22,058 nucleotides of DNA, taken from NCBI GenBank assembly GCA_044234005.1, contig JBIIJE010000035.1, forward strand, positions 1 to 22,058. Reading direction: 5' to 3'. Positions 1 to 6,248 of the stretch are shown piece after piece (position 1 is the first letter of the stretch; each line of letters begins with the position of its first letter). The position numbers were made by a program, and so were the translations under genes. The DNA comes from OLB11 sp044234005 (lineage in GTDB: Bacteria > Bacteroidota > Bacteroidia > Chitinophagales > Chitinophagaceae). The notes under the pieces were generated by a model. The model did no database searches. It had not been told where the DNA came from and saw only the letters and a list, made by a program, of their open reading frames with translations.

Positions 1-738
1 CCCAATTTCGTCTGCTTTGCCCCAACTCCATACATTGCCCTCATTATCTAAGGCTATGTAACTCCAAGTACAGGCTTTAATGTCAACAATATCTTTTAGC
101 TCATCATACTTTTTAGGTATTGTTGTGTTTGCAGAGTCTGTACGATATACATGTCCATCTTGTGTTAGCATAAGATGGTGAATAAAACCTACTGCCGTTC
201 GTTTTACTTTCGAAATGTTATTCATTTTAATCGGAGTTTTTGTATTAACCATAGTATCTCCCAATCCAAAATAGTATCCTCCTCCGCTACCCACTGTCCA
301 AATTGTCCCATCTTTTTTTACAAACGATACAACAGTCATTGATGCATCTAAAAAATAAGCATCATTAATAACTTTAGAAGGAGGATTAAAATTTAGTACC
401 CAAGGTTCACCACCCCAGATCCAGCCTTCACCTCCATTTCGAATGGCACCCATTAGGTAACCTGTAGAATAGTACTCAATTTTATCCATGCCCGGAATTT
501 TCAAGGGTTTAATTGATTCATTAATATTGCTAACACCTAATTGCCCAAGTGAATTTACTCCCCATCCATACAATTGCTTCTCTGGTCCGCAAGTAGTGTA
601 AGCACTATATGAACCCGTAGTATAATTCATAGGTTTATACCAACTTCTTCCTCCAAATCCGTCACCAACCAATGAATTTTGAGCAAGCATTAATTTGTGG
701 CTAAATATTAAAATCAGTAAGCATAGCAAGTTTCGCAT
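1..738 (-). CDS. Secreted RCC1-repeat-like protein, N-terminal part (runs off the left edge)
   Basis: The minus frame is open from an ATG at 738-736 to the first base of the window, giving 246 codons with no stop; the C-terminus lies outside. Residues 1-19 form a signal peptide (MRNLLCLLILIF, cut probably after MLA). The mature part contains RCC1-type blade motifs: YGWGVNSLGQLGV near residue 60, then related WIWGG, GTIWTVGSGGGYYFGLGD, GHVYRTD and GNVWSWGKADEIG segments spaced about 45-55 residues apart. This pattern matches seven-bladed beta-propeller repeats of the RCC1/BLIP-II family, which in Bacteroidota are common in secreted proteins, often with a C-terminal T9SS sorting domain. That end is not visible here. 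The ligand and role are unknown. It lies downstream of rpsG on the same strand but is separated by a terminator and a gap of almost 300 bp, so it is probably transcribed separately. Confidence 0.75.
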   Translation of the reverse strand, partial: MRNLLCLLILIFSHKLMLAQNSLVGDGFGGRSWYKPMNYTTGSYSAYTTCGPEKQLYGWGVNSLGQLGVSNINESIKPLKIPGMDKIEYYSTGYLMGAIRNGGEGWIWGGEPWVLNFNPPSKVINDAYFLDASMTVVSFVKKDGTIWTVGSGGGYYFGLGDTMVNTKTPIKMNNISKVKRTAVGFIHHLMLTQDGHVYRTDSANTTIPKKYDELKDIVDIKACTWSYIALDNEGNVWSWGKADEIG

Positions 739-865
739 GATGTAAGTTTAATTTATTGACGTAACCGGCAGAAGAATTGTTAGTATTATTTTAAAATCAA
801 GCAATAAGAACTACTCCAGGTGAATTGTTTTAGATCCTCAATAGATTGTTATTTCATCACCCTTC

Positions 866-895
866 GAAACCTACCTCAAAGGTTGCTAACATCAA
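866..895 (-). promoter_or_regulatory. Weak candidate promoter for the RCC1-like gene
   Basis: On the minus strand TAGGTTTC (873-866) resembles the Bacteroidota -7 box TAnnTTTG with the last base changed. A TTG (895-893) lies 19 nt upstream, as expected for the -33 element. It is about 128 nt before the start codon. Nothing else coding is seen between 739 and 1032 apart from the rpsG terminator. The match is imperfect and could be chance. Confidence 0.25.
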
Positions 896-976
896 CTACT
901 TGCTAAAGAATAATTAATCTATTAAAAGTATGTATCTGTTTGATAAACAAAACTCCTTTGCTCTTATTCTCTTTGC

Positions 977-1010
977 AAAACAAAAAACCGCTTCTTTCGA
1001 ACCGGTTTTA
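977..1010 (-). terminator. Intrinsic terminator of the rpsL-rpsG operon
   Basis: On the minus strand, just after the rpsG stop, AAAACCG pairs with CGGTTTT (plus 1003-1009 with 984-990). A single G-G mismatch separates this from an inner TTC/GAA stem closed by a GAAA tetraloop (GNRA type). The descending arm runs into a T-rich tract (TTTTTTGTTTTG). It sits about 23 nt after the stop codon, the normal place for factor-independent termination, and would isolate rpsG from the downstream RCC1-like gene. Confidence 0.85.
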
Positions 1011-1032
1011 CTATTATTTTTTTATGGAATTA

Positions 1033-1500
1033 TTAAACTCTAAAATGTGCAAACGCTTTATTCGCTTCTGCCATACGATGCGTATCATCTTTCTTTTTAA
1101 CTGCGTTTCCTTCACCTTTAGACGCTGCAATAAGTTCATTTGATAATTTGTCTGCCATGGTACGACCATTACGATCACGAGAATAGCGAATAATCCATTT
1201 GATAGTTAATGAAGTTTTTCGATCAGGACGAACTTCTGAAGGAATTTGAAATGTTGCACCACCAATACGTCGGCTGCGAACTTCCACCGCTGGAGCTACG
1301 TTGGCCATAGCACGCTTCCAAACATCTATACCTGGCTCTCCAGTATTTTTTTCAATTTTGTTTAGCGCATCATAGAAAATAGTTAACGCTGTACTTTTTT
1401 TGCCATCCCACATCATGCAGTTCACGAATCGTGTTACTAATGTATCTCCAAATTTAGGATCTGGTGCTAAAGGGATTTTTTTGGCCTGTTGTTTTCTCAT
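1033..1500 (-). CDS. rpsG: 30S ribosomal protein S7
   Basis: This is uS7, the primary 16S rRNA-binding protein that nucleates assembly of the 3' (head) domain of the small subunit. The 155 residues cover the whole family length. Recognisable segments are the basic N-terminus (MRKQQAKK), VTRFVNCMMWDGKKSTA, the VEVRSRRIGGATFQIPSEV block, and the C-terminal KKKDDTHRMAEANKAFAHFRV helix. The ATG at 1500 fits the family start. It follows rpsL on the same strand after 79 nt with no promoter-like box, so the two are presumably co-transcribed. In most bacteria, including most Bacteroidota, fusA follows; here a hairpin terminator follows instead and no fusA is present. Confidence 0.98.
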   Translation of the reverse strand: MRKQQAKKIPLAPDPKFGDTLVTRFVNCMMWDGKKSTALTIFYDALNKIEKNTGEPGIDVWKRAMANVAPAVEVRSRRIGGATFQIPSEVRPDRKTSLTIKWIIRYSRDRNGRTMADKLSNELIAASKGEGNAVKKKDDTHRMAEANKAFAHFRV

Positions 1501-1579
1501 TTTTTGTAATTTTTATGTTGAATTTTATTCAGATTTTCTTCAAGTATTACGACTTTACTCTGAACTATAAATATTTATA

Positions 1580-1963
1580 CTAAGCTTTTTTTACTTTTTC
1601 ACGTTTAGTACCGTATTTCGAACGACTTTGCTTACGATCTTTCACACCTGCAGTGTCAAGACTACCACGAACAATATGATAACGAACACCTGGTAAATCT
1701 TTCACACGACCACCACGGATTAAAACAATCGAGTGCTCTTGTAAATTATGACCTTCACCTGGAATGTAAGCAATTACCTCAATTTTGTTCGTTAAACGAA
1801 CTTTAGCTACTTTACGTAATGCTGAGTTCGGTTTTTTAGGTGTTGTAGTGTAAACACGTGTACAAACCCCACGACGCTGAGGACAAGCATCCAAAGCACG
1901 TGATTTAGATTTAGCACGAATAATTGTTCTTCCTTTTCTTACAAGTTGTTGTATTGTAGGCAT
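1580..1963 (-). CDS. rpsL: 30S ribosomal protein S12
   Basis: This is uS12, the decoding-centre protein of the small subunit. The 127 residues align end to end with the family: CPQRRGVCTRVYTTTPKKPN, KVRLTN, YIPGEGHNLQEHS and GGRVKDLPGVRYH. K43 and K88, the positions at which substitutions give streptomycin resistance in other bacteria, are both wild type. D89 in the VKDLPG loop is the residue methylthiolated by RimO where that enzyme exists. The ATG at 1963 is the only sensible start. It is the first gene of the rpsL-rpsG unit, with a clear promoter about 30 nt upstream. Confidence 0.99.
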   Translation of the reverse strand: MPTIQQLVRKGRTIIRAKSKSRALDACPQRRGVCTRVYTTTPKKPNSALRKVAKVRLTNKIEVIAYIPGEGHNLQEHSIVLIRGGRVKDLPGVRYHIVRGSLDTAGVKDRKQSRSKYGTKREKVKKA

Positions 1964-1991
1964 ATATTACCTTTTATTTTTTTTAGAGGTG

Positions 1992-2024
1992 CAAAAGTAG
2001 CGTAAGAATTGTATTAAACAAAAC
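1992..2024 (-). promoter_or_regulatory. Bacteroidota-type promoter of rpsL-rpsG
   Basis: On the minus strand a perfect -7 box TACTTTTG (1999-1992) is preceded, after a 19-nt spacer, by TTTG (2022-2019) as the -33 element. Both sequence and spacing match the consensus for the Bacteroidota primary sigma factor (TTTG, about 19-21 nt, TAnnTTTG). The start of transcription would be near 1985, giving a leader of about 20-25 nt without a clear Shine-Dalgarno sequence. Confidence 0.75.
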
Positions 2025-2042
2025 TTTTTTTATCACAAAAAT

Positions 2043-2139
2043 CAAAATCAGGTACGAATTTTAGATTTTTGAATCCTGATGCGAGGAAGTAGCTAACGGA
2101 GGGTGAATACCTCTTGGCTCTGCTCCGATTCTGATTTTG
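2043..2139. other. Palindromic, GC-richer intergenic element
   Basis: A 9-bp perfect inverted repeat, CAAAATCAG (2043-2051) and CTGATTTTG (2131-2139), bounds the element. Inside are further short arms: GAATC (2071-2075) with GATTC (2127-2131), and CGGAG (2097-2101) with CTCCG (2123-2127). These overlap, so not all can form at once. The core 2076-2127 has 29 G/C of 52 bases, well above its surroundings. No target-site duplication is obvious. It could be a MITE-like or REP-like repeat, a small RNA or simply structured spacer; no known family was recognised. Confidence 0.4.
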
Positions 2140-2291
2140 TTTCCAAAGTTTGCTTTGGGGTTCATAACCGTGCTTAAAATTAAGGTTATTTGACTCAATC
2201 CATGTAGTATAATTGAATCAGTTTATGACCTCATTTTTTAACATCAAACAATCTTTGGCTCGATTTTTCTCACGAATGTTAAATATACCGA

Positions 2292-2570
2292 TTAAGCTGT
2301 TTTGTTAGAATTAAATAAATCCTTAAACGACTTTTCTGTTTCACCGATATAGTCTTTTAAGCTTTCCATACCTTTTTCTTGCAGCTCTGACATGTAATTT
2401 TTGACTGTTTCAGTTGCTTTTTCGGCTTCATCTTTTAGCGTATTCGCTTTTTCCTTTAAATTTTCCATGAACTTTTCTTGCTCTTCAGGCGTCATACTAT
2501 TGTATTTCATAATGGCAGCCCCTGCCGCAGCGCCAAGTAAAAAAGTAGCAATGTGTTTCGAATTAACCAT
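2292..2570 (-). CDS. YtxH-like small membrane protein
   Basis: A protein of 92 residues. Residues about 7-22 form a single glycine/alanine-rich hydrophobic segment (FLLGAAAGAAIMKY) like the N-terminal helix of YtxH/gas-vesicle-GvpP-like proteins. From about residue 27 to the end it is a long charged, heptad-like helix (EEQEKFMENLKEKANTLKDE, then KATETVKNYMSELQEKGMES) likely to be an amphipathic coiled coil outside or beneath the membrane. Members of this family in other bacteria have general-stress or envelope associations, but the role here is unknown. It starts 30 nt after the stop of the upstream LolA-like gene with no promoter box between, so it is probably the last gene of the tgt operon. 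Confidence 0.7.
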   Translation of the reverse strand: MVNSKHIATFLLGAAAGAAIMKYNSMTPEEQEKFMENLKEKANTLKDEAEKATETVKNYMSELQEKGMESLKDYIGETEKSFKDLFNSNKTA

Positions 2571-2600
2571 GATTTTCTATTTTTAAATTACCAAGTAGAG

Positions 2601-3329
2601 TTAAAGCTTAAATTGCTCTATTTTTAAACCATCATTTATTTTAATTTTTTCAATTACATTCTGCGTGCCGTGCTGCGTACTTTTTTTAGGCATAGAAATG
2701 CCCAGCGCGGTTTTCTCGTAATTTTCATACTCAATAATTTCGTCGTAGTCGGCATTCACCAGGACGCGTTTAATGATGTGAAAATTATCTACATCTAAAT
2801 AGTAATAGTAGCTTTTATTGTTGTAGTCGATTTGAAATTTATAGTGGTTTTTATCTAAATAAAATTCATCACCTAGACGTATTATTTTTATTCCTTTTGA
2901 TATAGCATTCACAAAAGGATCTATCAAATTCATTTCGTCTTTACTTACTAGTATTTCGTCTTCTTTAAGCTTAACTGTGTCGCCCTTTTCTTCGGGTGTC
3001 GAACGCCAAGCACCTGTCGGTGAGAGCAGAATAAAATACTTTTTATCTTTGTAAAAGTCGCTTCGACTCTCGAAAGAGTAATTATAACGTAAACATTTTC
3101 CGGGGATGACACTTTTTGTATAACTAATTACTAAGTTTTCATCATTTATTTTTCCTTCTAGCGTGATTGATTTTAGGGCGTCCCATTTCGATTTGTCGCC
3201 AACTGCTAAAATATGATTCGTAATGATGGGATCAAGTTCTTGTGCGAACACAGCATGTGTTACGAATAACTGCAAGACAAAAATCTGCAACACAAGAAAG
3301 ATGTGACCTATAACTCGTTTTTGTACCAT
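2601..3329 (-). CDS. Secreted LolA-like protein of unknown function
   Basis: The reading frame is open from 3395, but the start is better placed at the ATG 3329-3327. That yields 242 residues opening with a clean signal peptide (MVQKRVIGHIFLVLQIFVLQ, ending VFA before QELDP), and it starts 10 nt after the tgt stop instead of overlapping it by 56 bp. The mature protein (LDPIITNHILAVGDKSKWDA, a SITLEGKI strand, paired strands YNYSFESRSDFY and KFQIDYNNKSYYYYLDVDNF) resembles the half-barrel fold of LolA/LolB and related Bacteroidota outer-membrane lipoprotein-sorting-like proteins. There is no lipobox cysteine. Function is inferred only at fold level. It is likely co-transcribed with tgt and the YtxH-like gene. 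Confidence 0.65.
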   Translation of the reverse strand: MVQKRVIGHIFLVLQIFVLQLFVTHAVFAQELDPIITNHILAVGDKSKWDALKSITLEGKINDENLVISYTKSVIPGKCLRYNYSFESRSDFYKDKKYFILLSPTGAWRSTPEEKGDTVKLKEDEILVSKDEMNLIDPFVNAISKGIKIIRLGDEFYLDKNHYKFQIDYNNKSYYYYLDVDNFHIIKRVLVNADYDEIIEYENYEKTALGISMPKKSTQHGTQNVIEKIKINDGLKIEQFKL

Positions 3330-3339
3330 AATTCTAAAT

Positions 3340-4470
3340 TTATAATCGTTCGCCAAATTGTTTAACTGCTTTATTCTTCCAAGTAGTAAAATCACCTTGA
3401 ATAATATGTTTCCTAGCTTCTTTTACAAGCCACAAATAAAAAGAAAGGTTTTGAATACTGGCAATTTGTAATCCTAAAATTTCATTAACGGTAAACAAAT
3501 GTCGAACATAAGCCTTAGTGTAATTTTTACTCACAAAACAATCTAAACCTGGATCTAATTCACTAAAGTCATCTTCCCACTTTTTATTCTTAATATTGAT
3601 TATACCTTGTGTTGTAAATAACATGCCATTTCTACCATTACGGGTTGGCATCACACAGTCAAACATGTCCACACCTAATGCTATATTTTCTAAAATGTTT
3701 GCTGGAGTTCCTACACCCATTAAGTAACGTGGTTTCTCTTGTGGTAAAATATCACAAACTAGTTCGCACATTTCGTACATCATTTCGGTAGGTTCGCCTA
3801 CACTTAAGCCCCCAATTGCATTACCATCGCACTCCATACCTGCTATAAACTCGGCACTTTCTTTTCTTAAATCTTTATAAGTGCTGCCTTGAACAATGGG
3901 AAACAAACTTTGTTGATAGTCGTATAATGGTTCCGATTCGTTTTTGTGCTTCACACATCTTGCGAGCCAGCGATGCGTGAGTTGCATCGATTTTTTTGCA
4001 TATTCAAAGTCGCAAGGATAGGGCGTGCATTCATCAAAAGCCATGATAATATCAGCTCCAATACTGCGTTGAATATCCATAACCGTTTCGGGGGTAAACA
4101 TAATTTTATGCCCATCAATATGAGATCGAAATTCTGCCCCTTCTTCTTTAATTTTTCTAATTTCGCTTAAGCTGAACACTTGATAGCCTCCACTATCGGT
4201 GAGAATCGGCTTGTCCCAATTCATGAATTTATGCAATCCTCCAGCTTTTTCAAGAATATTTGTACCAGGTCGTAGGTACAAATGATAAGTATTGCCTAGA
4301 ATTATTTGTGCTTGAATATCTAATTTCAGTTGCTCCTGCATAACGCCTTTTACAGAACCTATTGTTCCGACTGGCATAAAAATTGGAGTTTCGATTCTTC
4401 CATGATCAGTTTCCACGATGCCTGCTCGCGCTTTCGAGTCTTTATCTTTTGCAATGAGTTCAAAATTCAT
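3340..4470 (-). CDS. tgt: tRNA-guanine(34) transglycosylase
   Basis: Tgt exchanges G34 in tRNAs for Asp, Asn, His and Tyr for preQ1, the key step of queuosine synthesis. The 376 residues match the family over their full length: FMPVGTIGSVKG (31-42), ILGNTYHLYLRPG (57-69), LTDSGGYQVFS (90-100; D92 equivalent to the general acid), FDECTPYP (145-152), VQGSTYKDLR, GGLSVGEP, and MFDCVMPTRNGRNG (269-282; D271 equivalent to the nucleophile). The usual C-terminal zinc site (CxCxxC plus His) is largely missing: the equivalent stretch reads LDCFVSKNY with only C311 kept, and the later His is Q340. I recall the same loss in other Bacteroidota Tgt proteins. It heads a likely operon with two envelope genes. 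Its start is only 24 bp from a divergent glycosyltransferase start. Confidence 0.96.
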   Translation of the reverse strand: MNFELIAKDKDSKARAGIVETDHGRIETPIFMPVGTIGSVKGVMQEQLKLDIQAQIILGNTYHLYLRPGTNILEKAGGLHKFMNWDKPILTDSGGYQVFSLSEIRKIKEEGAEFRSHIDGHKIMFTPETVMDIQRSIGADIIMAFDECTPYPCDFEYAKKSMQLTHRWLARCVKHKNESEPLYDYQQSLFPIVQGSTYKDLRKESAEFIAGMECDGNAIGGLSVGEPTEMMYEMCELVCDILPQEKPRYLMGVGTPANILENIALGVDMFDCVMPTRNGRNGMLFTTQGIINIKNKKWEDDFSELDPGLDCFVSKNYTKAYVRHLFTVNEILGLQIASIQNLSFYLWLVKEARKHIIQGDFTTWKNKAVKQFGERL

Positions 4471-4480
4471 GTTTGGGTGT

Positions 4481-4488
4481 TACTTTTG
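4481..4488 (+). promoter_or_regulatory. -7 box of the glycosyltransferase-rsmG unit
   Basis: TACTTTTG matches the Bacteroidota -7 consensus exactly and is the same octamer as in the rpsL promoter. It ends 6 nt before the ATG at 4495, so transcription would start at or within a few bases of the start codon, implying a leaderless or nearly leaderless mRNA. No good TTTG is seen at the expected -33 distance, which would lie inside tgt. Confidence 0.45.
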
Positions 4489-4494
4489 TCGCTT

Positions 4495-5628
4495 ATGCCA
4501 AGTTTACCAGTCTTAGTACTACTTGTTTTTTTAGTTGTTGTAGTAATTCAGCTGTTTTTTTATTTATTCTTTTTTGCTCGTTTAGCATTTTATAAACGTT
4601 CTTCCTTAAAGAAGGCGCAAGCCAATTATCCTATAAGTATTATTGTTTGTGCTTTCAACGAGGAAGCAAATTTAACAAAAAATCTTCCCAACTTGTTGGA
4701 ACAAGATTATATACTAAATGGTCGGAGAAATTTTGAAGTTGTAGTCGTAAATGATAATTCGGAAGACGGAACATTTTTTATTATAAATCAGCTAAAAGAA
4801 AAGTATCCTCATTTACGTATCGTAAATCTTACCCAAGATGCCAAGCTCATTCCCGGTAAGAAGTTTGCATTATCCATGGGTATCAAATCAGCTCGCTACG
4901 ACCATATGCTGTTAACCGACGCCGATTGTGTGCCTCGAACGAACCAATGGTTGCGAGAAATGACATCCCAATTTGATTGGCAAAAACAAATTGTATTAGG
5001 CTATGGGCCTTATATGAAGCAAAAGGGTTGGTTGAATAAAAAAATCCGATTTGAAACATTGCATAGCGCTATACAATATCTTTCCTTCGCATTGGCAAAA
5101 ATGCCATACATGGGTGTTGGTCGAAATTTGGCTTATCATCGCGAGTTATTCAACCGTAATAAGGGCTTTTCATCACATCATCATATTGTATCGGGTGATG
5201 ATGATTTATTTATTAATCAAGTGGCAACCTCGCAAAATGTTGCTGTAGTAATTGAGCCGAATACCTTTATGTATTCTAAGGCAAAGCAAACTGAAGATGA
5301 TTGGAAGTATCAAAAAAAGAGACATTTAAGCACAGGTAAGTATTATCGTTCGAAGCATAAATTTTTGCTTGGACTCTATGCCTTTTCGCATTTTGCCACA
5401 TGGTTACTGTTTGCAGTATGTTGTTTTTTTCCTGCTATTATAATTTATGCGGCTTCTGCTTTTGTATTGCGGTGGTTGGTGCAATGGTATATTTTTCAAA
5501 GAGTATGTGGTCGTTTGCGTGAGGGTGATTTAATAAATTACATTTGGCTTTTCGATATTTGGTTGCTTTGGTATAACTTCAAAAGTTTGCCTGCTATATT
5601 TTTTAAACAGAAATTACATTGGAAATAA
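4495..5628 (+). CDS. Membrane-bound family-2 glycosyltransferase
   Basis: The frame is open from 4330, but that part is antisense to tgt. The ATG at 4495 gives 377 residues starting with a transmembrane helix (about 4-28, PVLVLLVFLVVVVIQLFF). A GT-A catalytic domain follows: ISIIVCAFNEEANL (47-60), VVVVNDNSEDGT (82-93), the DxD-type LLTDADC (139-145), SGDDDLFINQ (233-242) as catalytic-base region, and QKKRH (273-277) as a QxxRW-like motif. C-terminal hydrophobic segments (about 296-340 and 350-372) indicate further membrane spans. This architecture is typical of processive or polyprenyl-linked GT2 enzymes acting at the inner face of the inner membrane. The acceptor and sugar cannot be told. 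Its last 10 bases overlap rsmG, so the two are co-transcribed. Confidence 0.85.
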   Translation: MPSLPVLVLLVFLVVVVIQLFFYLFFFARLAFYKRSSLKKAQANYPISIIVCAFNEEANLTKNLPNLLEQDYILNGRRNFEVVVVNDNSEDGTFFIINQLKEKYPHLRIVNLTQDAKLIPGKKFALSMGIKSARYDHMLLTDADCVPRTNQWLREMTSQFDWQKQIVLGYGPYMKQKGWLNKKIRFETLHSAIQYLSFALAKMPYMGVGRNLAYHRELFNRNKGFSSHHHIVSGDDDLFINQVATSQNVAVVIEPNTFMYSKAKQTEDDWKYQKKRHLSTGKYYRSKHKFLLGLYAFSHFATWLLFAVCCFFPAIIIYAASAFVLRWLVQWYIFQRVCGRLREGDLINYIWLFDIWLLWYNFKSLPAIFFKQKLHWK

Positions 5629-6245
5629 TATTAAAATACTTCGACGATTTTTCAGAGAAACAATTAAAGCAATTTAGTGGTTTGTCATCTATCTATCATG
5701 ATTGGAATGCACGTATCAATGTGATTTCCCGTAAGGATATGGATAATTTTTATATCAAGCATGTATTGCACAGTTTGGCTATAGCTACCACTTTTGATTT
5801 TCAGCCCGAACATCGTATTGTTGATATTGGAACAGGTGGAGGTTTCCCTGGGGTTCCTTTAGCAATTTTTTTTCCTGAAGTGGAGTTTGTATTGGCCGAT
5901 AGTATCAAGAAAAAACTTTTAGTGGTTGATGAAGTATGTAAGCATTTGCAAATATCAAATGTGAAAACTCATTGGGGCAGAGTAGAGGATATTCAAGCTA
6001 AAAATGGTTTTGATTTTGCGGTAAGCAGAGCTGTTGCTCCTTTAGGTGATTTATGGAAATGGGCAGCGCCTTTGTTACGAAAGGGTCATGAAGCAGACGT
6101 GCCGAATGGATTAATTTGTTTGAAAGGTGGTGATTTGAGCGAAGAAATTTCTCAGTCTGGGTGTAAACCAACCATGTCGCATATCTACGATTTGTTTCAT
6201 GAAGAAATTTTCAAGGAAAAGTATATGCTCTATGTAAAAAGGTAA
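5619..6245 (+). CDS. rsmG: 16S rRNA (guanine-527-N7)-methyltransferase RsmG
   Basis: RsmG (GidB) methylates N7 of G527 in the 530 loop of 16S rRNA using SAM; its loss gives low-level streptomycin resistance in several species. The 208 residues show YHDWNARINVISRKD (26-40), HVLHSL (48-53), the SAM-binding VDIGTGGGFPGVPLA (68-82), ADSIKKKLLVV (93-103) and FDFAVSRAVAPL (131-142), all family hallmarks. The start is a TTG at 5619-5621 giving MEIILKYF, an N-terminus I recognise as usual for Bacteroidota RsmG, where the start is normally ATG. The TTG lies inside the last codons of the glycosyltransferase, so translation is probably coupled. It ends 3 bp from the stop of convergent queG. Confidence 0.95.
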   Translation: MEIILKYFDDFSEKQLKQFSGLSSIYHDWNARINVISRKDMDNFYIKHVLHSLAIATTFDFQPEHRIVDIGTGGGFPGVPLAIFFPEVEFVLADSIKKKLLVVDEVCKHLQISNVKTHWGRVEDIQAKNGFDFAVSRAVAPLGDLWKWAAPLLRKGHEADVPNGLICLKGGDLSEEISQSGCKPTMSHIYDLFHEEIFKEKYMLYVKR

Positions 6246-6248
6246 ATT

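Larger units (their letters stand above)
1964..2291. other. Intergenic region between rpsL and the YtxH-like gene
   Basis: There is no open reading frame of note in these 328 bases. The part next to rpsL holds its promoter (1992-2024). The middle holds a 97-bp palindromic element (2043-2139). Directly beside it is a small perfect hairpin, CCAAAG-TTTG-CTTTGG (2143-2158), without a T-tract on either strand. The remainder (2160-2291), downstream of the YtxH-like gene, is AT-rich with no clear intrinsic terminator. Confidence 0.6.

Noticed and set aside
940..1143. 67-codon plus-strand open frame across the rpsG terminator and 3' end
   Set aside because: It is antisense to rpsG and the terminator, has low-complexity Phe/Tyr content and no recognisable domain.
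1964..2291. tRNA or other known RNA gene in the rpsL intergenic region
   Set aside because: No cloverleaf, T-loop GTTCRA pattern or CCA-end arrangement fits; only the unexplained palindrome is present.
3330..3395. 22-codon N-terminal extension of the LolA-like protein
   Set aside because: It overlaps the end of tgt and would bury the signal peptide; the ATG at 3329 gives a normal exported protein.
4330..4494. N-terminal extension of the glycosyltransferase frame
   Set aside because: It is antisense to tgt, does not resemble the family, and a perfect -7 box immediately precedes the ATG at 4495.
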